From Pseudomonadota bacterium (lineage in GTDB: Bacteria; Pseudomonadota; Alphaproteobacteria; Rhizobiales; Rhizobiaceae), in assembly GCA_023451915.1 (NCBI GenBank), contig JAEXXS010000123.1:1-6218 (forward strand): DNA of 6,218 bases, written 5' to 3'. Position 1 is the first letter of the stretch. The number at the start of each line of letters is the position of its first letter. Both the position numbers and the translations under genes were made by a program. The notes beneath the pieces were generated by a model. It worked only from the letters and a program-made list of their open reading frames with translations. It was not told where the DNA came from and made no database searches. Below are positions 1 through 5,532 of the stretch, one piece after another.

Positions 1-685
1 TGCCGCGCAGGAATATCGAACGCATCACTTCGTTGAACGACATCAGGAACCCAAACAGCGCCGCGCTGACGATGCCCGGCATCAGAATTGGAAATTCGAT
101 ATCCCAGAACACCCGCCAGTCGCTGGCTCCAAGATCCCTTCCCGCTTCAACGAGACGATGATCAAAACGAATCGTCACGACGAGGATGATCAGCAGCGCA
201 AAGGGAAACGCCCAGACGAAATGTCCAAGCGCGATAGACCAGAAACCAAGTTTCAGGTTGAGAACCGCGCGCGCAACGATGAAAAGGGCGGCCCCTAGCG
301 ACATGCCAGGCACGAAAAGCGGAACCACGAACATCAGTAGCACACGGCCGGGGCTGCGCATGGTTGGCAAGGCCCGGCCGATAATTGTCGCGGCAATCGC
401 ACAGATCAACCCGACCACAACGCCGATAACCAGACTTGCCAGCATTGGTTTGTGCCATGCGCTGTTGGAGAACAGCGAACGATAGTGCTCAAGAGAAAAC
501 GAACCCGGAATGCCGCCAAGAGGGTTTTGGCTTATCGAAAGAAGAACCAGCCAGAGCAGCGGGAAGTAGATGACGGCCAGCATTACGAACCCGCCCCATT
601 TGGAAAGCTGTTTCCAGATCGGGGCGTAGCTTGGACCAAGCTTCGGTGATATCTGTCGCAAGCGTGGGTTATCCTGAGATTGCAT
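1..685 (-). CDS. PotC-like ABC transporter permease, 3' end outside window
   Basis: Inner-membrane permease of a binding-protein-dependent importer, the second of two permeases in this cluster. I translated it by hand from the ATG at 685-683. The frame stays open for 228 codons to the left edge, so the C-terminus is missing. The protein starts MQSQDNPRLR. Hydrophobic segments lie near residues 32-52, 82-103, 114-138, 149-171 and 201-218, so five of the usual six helices are visible. The cytoplasmic EAA loop that docks on the ATPase is clear at residues 180-199 (E180, A181, G186, P199; EAGRDLGAS...FPILMPG). The order of helices and the SFNE stretch after the EAA loop fit the PotC side of PotBC-type pairs. 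The start codon lies 4 bases after the stop of the upstream permease gene, and a GAAAGG ribosome site sits in that gene's last codons, so the two permeases are probably translationally coupled. The family call is firm; the transported substrate is unknown. Confidence 0.93.
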   Translation of the reverse strand, partial: MQSQDNPRLRQISPKLGPSYAPIWKQLSKWGGFVMLAVIYFPLLWLVLLSISQNPLGGIPGSFSLEHYRSLFSNSAWHKPMLASLVIGVVVGLICAIAATIIGRALPTMRSPGRVLLMFVVPLFVPGMSLGAALFIVARAVLNLKLGFWSIALGHFVWAFPFALLIILVVTIRFDHRLVEAGRDLGASDWRVFWDIEFPILMPGIVSAALFGFLMSFNEVMRSIFLRG

Positions 686-689
686 GTGC

Positions 690-1628
690 TTAGCCTTTCA
701 GGACGCTGATTGACGAAGACGGATCGCCAAAGCGGCGCGCGATCAGGTACATGCCGCCAAGCAGAGCCAGAAGCAGCAGGATCACGAAGGCCGATAGCGC
801 GGCGACGACCGGATAGCGCAGTGCCGAATAGGCGCTTTCTATCGAATTCGAGATAAGATTGACAAAGCCGCCGCCCAGCATGCCAGGCTCAACCCAGGCG
901 GCGAGTGCCGGACCGAGGCAAAACACGATGCCAGCCATGACGCCCGGCAAGGACAACGGAATGATAATACGGCTAACGGTCTGCCATGGAGATGCTCCAA
1001 GATCGTTGCTTGCTTCGATCAATGTGTCGTCAATCAAATTGATTGCAAGATAGATCGGCATAACCATGGACGGGAACAAGCTGACGACCATGCCAAAATG
1101 CACTGCGACCTCTGAATAAAGCAGCCATTCAACGGGCGTATTCACCACTCCCATGTTGATCAAGACCGTATTGATCAGCCCCGATTGACCAAGAATCGCA
1201 CGCCACACGATGGTGCGCGAGGACATGTCCAGAAAGAACGGGATCGTCAGCAGGGCGAGACAGACAGCACGGCTCGTATTCGACTTGCAGCCTTTCGCGA
1301 GCCAAAGCGCGAAGGGAAAAGCAATGGCCAGTTCAATTGCCGTCACTGTCAGGGCGATGCGTAAGGTGCGCAGCGTCACCTCCCAACGGCCTGATGAAAA
1401 CAGTCCGACCCAAGTATCGAGCGTCGGCGTATAGACCGTGCGAAACTGTACGGTTGAAAAGAAACTGAAGGCGAAGAGAATGACAATTGGCACAATGACC
1501 AGTGCAAACCAGATCAACAGAATGACAGTCGCAGCGACGTTCGTGTCGGTGAGTTTTGCCCTTATGGCATATAGAGAACTCTGACGGCCAACAACCGGCA
1601 TCTCTGCGGCACTCGCTATCTGTTGCAT
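690..1628 (-). CDS. PotB-like ABC transporter permease
   Basis: First inner-membrane permease of the importer, 312 residues from the ATG at 1628. Hydrophobic segments lie near residues 33-56, 88-111, 121-138, 172-196, 230-247 and 275-297, the usual six. The EAA loop is at residues 205-224 (EASNDLGAS...IIIPLSLPG), with the conserved G211 and P224 that contact the ATPase. An in-frame ATG 48 bases upstream at 1676 would give 328 residues. I prefer 1628 because a GGAAGA site lies 5 bases before it, whereas the upstream ATG lacks a good ribosome site and sits in the loop and stem of a strong hairpin (1665-1692). The extra residues (MRARDATCSKIFWKIE) also look unlike the start of a permease. It follows the binding-protein gene after 91 bases and precedes the second permease by 4 bases. 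Family assignment is secure; PotB versus the related sulfate- or iron-type permeases is by neighbours and overall look. Confidence 0.93.
   Translation of the reverse strand: MQQIASAAEMPVVGRQSSLYAIRAKLTDTNVAATVILLIWFALVIVPIVILFAFSFFSTVQFRTVYTPTLDTWVGLFSSGRWEVTLRTLRIALTVTAIELAIAFPFALWLAKGCKSNTSRAVCLALLTIPFFLDMSSRTIVWRAILGQSGLINTVLINMGVVNTPVEWLLYSEVAVHFGMVVSLFPSMVMPIYLAINLIDDTLIEASNDLGASPWQTVSRIIIPLSLPGVMAGIVFCLGPALAAWVEPGMLGGGFVNLISNSIESAYSALRYPVVAALSAFVILLLLALLGGMYLIARRFGDPSSSISVLKG
694..699 (-). promoter_or_regulatory. Ribosome binding site of the PotC-like permease
   Basis: GAAAGG on the minus strand, 8 bases before the ATG at 685 and inside the final Leu-Lys-Gly codons of the upstream permease gene. 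It supports the chosen start and coupled translation of the two permeases. Confidence 0.6.
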
Positions 1629-1633
1629 CTCAA

Positions 1634-1639
1634 TCTTCC
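1634..1639 (-). promoter_or_regulatory. Ribosome binding site of the PotB-like permease, decides the start
   Basis: GGAAGA on the minus strand, 5 bases before the ATG at 1628. The alternative in-frame ATG at 1676 has no comparable site, so this motif decides for the shorter 312-residue protein. Confidence 0.65.
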
Positions 1640-1664
1640 AAAAAATTTTCGAGCATGTTGCATC

Positions 1665-1692
1665 CCGGGCCCGCATTGATCTGCGGGCCTGG
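1665..1692 (-). promoter_or_regulatory. Intercistronic GC-rich stem-loop after the binding-protein gene
   Basis: On the transcribed strand the left arm CCAGGCCCGCA and the right arm TGCGGGCCCGG form eight consecutive base pairs, then one A-C mismatch, then two more G-C pairs, closed by a six-base loop (GATCAA). It lies 27 bases after the stop of the solute-binding-protein gene and 36 bases before the preferred permease start. The next T-run (six T) is about 19 bases downstream, too far for a standard intrinsic terminator. In many ABC importer operons (the malE-malF junction is the classic case) a hairpin in this place protects the upstream message from 3' decay and gives excess binding protein. 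That role is inferred here; the pairing itself is visible. Confidence 0.65.
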
Positions 1693-1719
1693 TCGCGTCG
1701 GTTGACAGACAGGCGAAGG

Positions 1720-2919
1720 TCAGGCGTTCAAGAAACGCTGCCATTCCTCTTCCATACCAGCGGCATTGTCCGGCGTGGTGGTCGAGACATAGGGCTTGGA
1801 GAACTTCTTGCTCACCTTGGCTTCTGTGGCCTTCAATGCGGCAACCTCTTCCGCACTCCAGCCATTGGCCGTGGCATATTCCACACCAAGGTCCATGTTC
1901 GGACCCGCATAGCCCCGATCCCGTGCCTGAAGCGCTCGATATTCTCCACCCAGGAAGTAGTTCAGCACCTTATAGATCGCACCGAGATTGTCCCTTTGCG
2001 CAGCCTGAGCCGCGATATAGGCGCCGTGCCCCCACTTGAAGTAGCCTTCCTTGGTATAGGCATAGCGGGTGGCATCCGGTCCGAGTGCGAGATTAACCTC
2101 ACGGACCGCTGGCTCCCAACAATTGATGACATCAACTTCGCGGTTGGTCAGCAACTGAATCTGCTCTTCGAAAGCGCCATACAGGGTACGAAACTGACCG
2201 GCCTTTTTGCGCTCGATGAGAAAGTCAGCCACGGTCTTCGCTTCTTCTGGCGTCAAGTCGGCAATATTTGCAAAGCTTGCCGCTCCCTTGGATTGCAGAT
2301 AAAGCGCTGCTACCCCCATCGAGTAGGTATAGGCATTACCATAAGCCACACGACCGCGGGTCTTTTCATCCTCAAACATAAGTGACCACGACAGCTCTTC
2401 CTGACTGTCGGGAGCCATACCCAGCTTCTCTGGAAAATAGCCGAAACTGTCGGCATTGCCGATGACCGGCACGCCCCATTGTTTTCCATCCCGGTCCTGC
2501 ACAACAGGTGAGCGTTTCCAATCATCGGACGTGCGCTCCCAAAGCGTCAGTTCGGGATTAGCCTCGTCCAGAGGTGCATAGAGCCCCTGCGGACCGAGAA
2601 TATCTTCGGTGCCGGACTCAAAGACAAAAAGATCGACGCTATCGCCCATGTTCGCGCCCATGACATCGCGCATAAACACGCCCACGTCATTGCTGGACCC
2701 ACTAAGTTGAGCCCGTACGCCGATGGATTTTTCCATCGGGGCCCAATCTTTCAGCGCTGCTGTCGGAACGCCGTAAATCTTGACCAACGGCATGTCCTGC
2801 GCCTTTGCCACGCCGGATATCCCTCCAACAGCTGCAATTCCGGCAAGCGCTCCCATGCCTGCCAGCATGCCACGTCGGGTCAGTTCGACCTGACTGTAAG
2901 TTGAAAACCTGTCCTTCAT
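1720..2919 (-). CDS. PotD-like periplasmic solute-binding protein with Tat-type signal
   Basis: Captures the substrate in the periplasm and delivers it to the two permeases; 399 residues. The N-terminus has a twin-arginine-like motif (T14-R15-R16-G17-M18-L19), a Gly/Ala-rich hydrophobic stretch at about residues 17-37 and a likely signal-peptidase site after AKA (A40|Q41). The mature part starts with a beta strand (LVKIYG) and carries the two-lobe pattern of the COG0687 / SBP_bac_8 type: a DLFVFESG segment near residues 96-103, a hinge-like WGVPVIGNADSFGY near 148-160, and a second-lobe EVDVINCWEPAVREV near 261-275, where polyamine-type proteins place ligand contacts. The C-terminal EEEWQRFLNA is a typical helix. 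A strong AGGGGA ribosome site supports the start. Its position between the ATPase and permease genes fits a single importer. Ligand candidates include polyamines, amino-acid derivatives or other cationic compounds; none can be chosen from sequence. Confidence 0.92.
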   Translation of the reverse strand: MKDRFSTYSQVELTRRGMLAGMGALAGIAAVGGISGVAKAQDMPLVKIYGVPTAALKDWAPMEKSIGVRAQLSGSSNDVGVFMRDVMGANMGDSVDLFVFESGTEDILGPQGLYAPLDEANPELTLWERTSDDWKRSPVVQDRDGKQWGVPVIGNADSFGYFPEKLGMAPDSQEELSWSLMFEDEKTRGRVAYGNAYTYSMGVAALYLQSKGAASFANIADLTPEEAKTVADFLIERKKAGQFRTLYGAFEEQIQLLTNREVDVINCWEPAVREVNLALGPDATRYAYTKEGYFKWGHGAYIAAQAAQRDNLGAIYKVLNYFLGGEYRALQARDRGYAGPNMDLGVEYATANGWSAEEVAALKATEAKVSKKFSKPYVSTTTPDNAAGMEEEWQRFLNA

Positions 2920-2926
2920 TTTATGA

Positions 2927-2932
2927 TCCCCT
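2927..2932 (-). promoter_or_regulatory. Strong ribosome binding site of the solute-binding protein
   Basis: AGGGGA on the minus strand, 7 bases before the ATG at 2919. It is among the best Shine-Dalgarno matches in the window, in keeping with the high level at which binding proteins are usually made. Confidence 0.7.
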
Positions 2933-2958
2933 TTTCTGGTTTATTGATTTAAAAATCA

Positions 2959-4047
2959 TCAGGCAGCGAAAATCACAGCATCCGATACATTCCAGCCAAC
3001 CCTGTTTACATCGCTTTTCTCGCTCGCAACTCCATGCCAGCTGCGCAGCCGCAATGGCCCAGCGCCCGTAGCCACCGTGACATCCGTATATTTGCCGCGA
3101 TAAACCCGGTTTATGACCTTCGCCGCGATGGTCTCAGAGTTATCTGACAGACTGGCACTTGCTGGAGAAATACGTTCGGCACGGATCGCGATGGCGATGG
3201 TGTCTCCTGACCTCAATCCCGTTGACGTAATCACACCCCGGATGCGCATTCCGCCGGGGAATTCAACGGTGCCAATCGCCTCCTCACGACCGATCAGCTT
3301 TGCTTCAAGAATATTCTCATAGCCCATGAAGCCCGCCGCAAACCGGCTCTTTGGTCGGTCGAAAAGGTCCAGCGGACTACCGCTCTGCACGATCTGGCCC
3401 TGGCTCATCAGAACCACACGGTCGCTCATGGTGAGCGCTTCTTCCTGGCTGTGCGTGATATAGACAAAGGTCATGCCAAGACTGCGCTGCAATTCCATCA
3501 GCTCTATTTGCATATCCTGACGGAGACGTTCGTCCAACGCACCGAGAGGTTCATCCAGAAGAAGAATCGACGGCTGGGTGACCACAGCACGCGCCAACGC
3601 AACACGCTGCCGCTCGCCACCTGAGAGCTGCCCGATCCGACGGTCCGCTTTCGCCTCAAGCTGCACCATAGCAAGTGCTCGCCGCGCCTCCATCAAGGCG
3701 TCAGCGGCATGCACCTTTCGAATTCGCAATCCATAAGCGACATTTTCGATTACACTCATATGCGGGAAAAGCGCGTAGCTCTGGAAAACCGTTGTGCAAT
3801 TACGTTTAGCCGCGGGAAGATGCGCAACATCCTGTCCGTCGATACGGAGCTTTCGAACCGATGTCGGCATCTCCAGTCCGGATATGACACGCAGCATCGT
3901 GGTTTTCCCTGAGCCGCTGGAGCCAAGGATCGTCAGAAACTCGCCCTTTCTGGCAGAAAGAGATACATGCGAGAGTGCGGTCACAGCACCGTAGTGATGG
4001 ACGAGGTCCTCTATCTCCAACATCTGATCCGCGACATCATTGCTCAT
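2959..4047 (-). CDS. PotA-type ABC transporter ATP-binding protein
   Basis: Cytoplasmic ATPase that powers the importer; 362 residues, normal for the PotA/UgpC/CysA group. All motifs are present: Walker A GSSGSGKTT at 42-50 (K48), Q-loop Q89 in VFQSYALFPHMSV, signature LSGGERQ at 141-147, Walker B ILLLDEP at 161-167 (D165, E166), D-loop GALD at 169-172 and H-loop H199. The H-loop reads THSQEEA where THDQEEA is the common form. Residues about 245-362 form a regulatory C-terminal region of TOBE type, ending in WNVSDAVIFAA. The segment around residues 62-71 (TSVRKLRIDG) appears about one residue longer than the usual TSGxIxIDG. The ATG at 4047 is preceded by only a weak GAGAG site; an internal ATG at 4023 is possible but less likely. 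The gene follows the chaperonin-like gene by 35 bases and precedes the binding-protein gene by 39. It should be catalytically active. Confidence 0.96.
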   Translation of the reverse strand: MSNDVADQMLEIEDLVHHYGAVTALSHVSLSARKGEFLTILGSSGSGKTTMLRVISGLEMPTSVRKLRIDGQDVAHLPAAKRNCTTVFQSYALFPHMSVIENVAYGLRIRKVHAADALMEARRALAMVQLEAKADRRIGQLSGGERQRVALARAVVTQPSILLLDEPLGALDERLRQDMQIELMELQRSLGMTFVYITHSQEEALTMSDRVVLMSQGQIVQSGSPLDLFDRPKSRFAAGFMGYENILEAKLIGREEAIGTVEFPGGMRIRGVITSTGLRSGDTIAIAIRAERISPASASLSDNSETIAAKVINRVYRGKYTDVTVATGAGPLRLRSWHGVASEKSDVNRVGWNVSDAVIFAA

Positions 4048-4082
4048 CTTGCTTTGCTCTCACTCTCATCAAATATTGAAGC

Positions 4083-5528
4083 TCAATGCTGCAGGACCGC
4101 GCCGCCGATCCCGGCAAGGCGAATTGCAAGCGAGAGCGCGACATCCAGCAAATCTCTTGAGAGTCCAGCTGGATCAAAAATCACGACAGGCGTCGGATCA
4201 CTTTGATCCGACTGAATCATTCCATTGCGGCGCAGGCATTTCCCAGGAGCACGCAGGGCTGCATCGATCATTGTCGCTGCAGCCATCAACGCGGGATCGT
4301 TTCCGCCAATGCCCTTCAAGCGATCCGCAATTTTTTCGAGGCCACTTCCTCCTCCAAGTATGACGCCATCGCGGCGTGCAGCACGCAGCGCGACAATGGC
4401 ACGGCGCGCCACTTCCACCGTCGTCGCAGAATCTGCTCCCCGGCTGATCGTCAACTCCACCCATTGCCCTAACAGTCGTGCCTTGCGACGTTCAGCATGT
4501 TCACGATCAAAGGGCAGGTAGCGGTGTGCATTGATCTCCCCCTCCGCTGCGGCAACCCGCAAGGCGATATTCTCAACGCGGCCAGCCGGTTCCACCAGAT
4601 GCGCACGCCCACCTTCAAACGTGAAATGCTTCGCTTTGCCCAACATGGTCGGCCGCAACATTTCGATGGACGTTCCCATTCGTGCGCAAATCAATGTTGC
4701 CCCGCTCGCGGCGGCAATATCCTCAAGAACTTCCGCTGCGCGCGGCCCAGCATCGTCAGGTACAAGCGCTGCAATTCTCAAAATTCCGGCTCGCCGGTTG
4801 CGCTCAATCAGTTGAAGTGCCTGCCCTTCGATACCGCGCGCAAGAACGACCAGCGCCTTACCGTTTGAAGCAAATCCCTCAATAACCGGAGAGAGTGATT
4901 TGAAGTCTGATAGAACTTCGTTTGCGACTATCAAATGCGCATTGTCCATGGCAGAAACGGCACCGGAACCAACCTGCCGCGCATCGAAACTGAACCCCTG
5001 GCCCGAGCGGACCTTGGTCTCGGCGCCTTCCTTTACTTCAACCAACCCATTCGGCCCGGCCAGCCTGTCCGCCTCGAGGATCATCGGGACGAGACCAGCA
5101 TCGACACCAGCAGCGGCAACAAGACCCGTCGCCTCATCACATATCCGAGTTTCGGCTGCAAAAGCAGCGGTGACCTTCGGCGCTAAACCAGCAAGAGCCT
5201 CGATAACGCGCTCATTCTGGACAGCAAAGCCATTGGTCCGACATCTTTCGGTCAACGCGGCTTCAGCCATCACGGCCAGCCGCGCAGTTCCGTCTCCGAA
5301 CTGGCGTTCGGCATCGACGAGCACTTCCTTCAATAGCCGCTCGGCATAATGTTCCGAGCATATCTGACGGGCAATTTCGCTGCCCGTACGTGCCGTTAGA
5401 ACACGATTGCCAGCCGAATAAATGACGTGCCGTCCATCTGGTCCAATCGAGGCGGCGATGGCCCGCAATGCAGGGGCTATGGCCCTAGTCAAATCTTCTT
5501 GCAGTGGGATTCCCGCCAGCGTGCGCAC
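4083..5528 (-). CDS. Divergent GroEL/Cpn60-like chaperonin-family protein
   Basis: A 481-residue protein that aligns by eye with GroEL (about 548 residues) nearly end to end, but is strongly diverged and shorter. Equatorial domain: SIGPDGRHVI (27-36) matches TLGPKGRNVV, GSEIARQI (49-56) matches GVSVAREI, GDGT (78-81) matches the nucleotide loop. Apical domain: VIEGFASNGKALVVLA and IEGQAL (about 215-238), then EDIAAASGATLI (269-280) and LGKAK (296-300). Return segment: DRE (341-343), DGVILGGG (387-394) and late VVIFDP (448-453), matching GILDP. GroEL D87 is kept as D79, but D52 is T48 and D398 is R376, so ATP hydrolysis is doubtful. Most apical hydrophobic contacts are changed, the GGG-to-DP segment is about 21 residues short, and there is no Gly-Met tail. 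The GTG start is fixed by a GGAG site 8 bases upstream and lies 4 bases after the pxpA-like stop. No groES is in the window. It is probably not a housekeeping folding machine; its real role is unknown. Confidence 0.87.
   Translation of the reverse strand: MRTLAGIPLQEDLTRAIAPALRAIAASIGPDGRHVIYSAGNRVLTARTGSEIARQICSEHYAERLLKEVLVDAERQFGDGTARLAVMAEAALTERCRTNGFAVQNERVIEALAGLAPKVTAAFAAETRICDEATGLVAAAGVDAGLVPMILEADRLAGPNGLVEVKEGAETKVRSGQGFSFDARQVGSGAVSAMDNAHLIVANEVLSDFKSLSPVIEGFASNGKALVVLARGIEGQALQLIERNRRAGILRIAALVPDDAGPRAAEVLEDIAAASGATLICARMGTSIEMLRPTMLGKAKHFTFEGGRAHLVEPAGRVENIALRVAAAEGEINAHRYLPFDREHAERRKARLLGQWVELTISRGADSATTVEVARRAIVALRAARRDGVILGGGSGLEKIADRLKGIGGNDPALMAAATMIDAALRAPGKCLRRNGMIQSDQSDPTPVVIFDPAGLSRDLLDVALSLAIRLAGIGGAVLQH
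4192..4212 (-). repeat. Perfect 9-bp inverted repeat inside the chaperonin-like gene
   Basis: Arms GTCGGATCA (4192-4200) and TGATCCGAC (4204-4212) are perfect reverse complements with a three-base spacer. It lies near the 3' end of the chaperonin-like gene, where it encodes the SDQSDP stretch, about 145 bases upstream of the ATPase start. It could fold as a short stable RNA hairpin or serve as a DNA-binding palindrome. It may also be coincidence of the coding sequence. Confidence 0.4.
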
Positions 5529-5532
5529 CGAT

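Noticed and set aside
690..1676. Longer 328-residue form of the PotB-like permease starting at 1676
   Set aside because: No good ribosome site, the ATG lies in a strong hairpin, and the extra residues look non-native; the ATG at 1628 has a GGAAGA site.
1640..1692. Intrinsic terminator made of the 1665-1692 hairpin and the T-run at 1640-1645
   Set aside because: The T-run is about 19 bases from the stem, and co-directional permease genes of the same importer follow.
1702..2385. 227-codon open frame on the plus strand opposite the solute-binding protein
   Set aside because: It lies antisense to a clearly real gene, its translation is Cys/Arg/His-rich with no recognisable domain, and long antisense frames are common opposite GC-rich genes.
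2945..2958. AT-rich inverted repeat (TGATTT/AAATCA) just after the ATPase stop
   Set aside because: Six-base A/T-rich arms with a two-base spacer; too weak for a hairpin and easily expected by chance.
4900..5349. 149-codon plus-strand frame opposite the chaperonin-like gene
   Set aside because: Low-complexity Ser/Ala/Arg/Pro composition typical of a shadow frame; the minus-strand frame carries the chaperonin pattern.
4083..5528. Housekeeping groEL
   Set aside because: Too short, no Gly-Met tail, catalytic and substrate-contact residues replaced, and no groES partner beside it.
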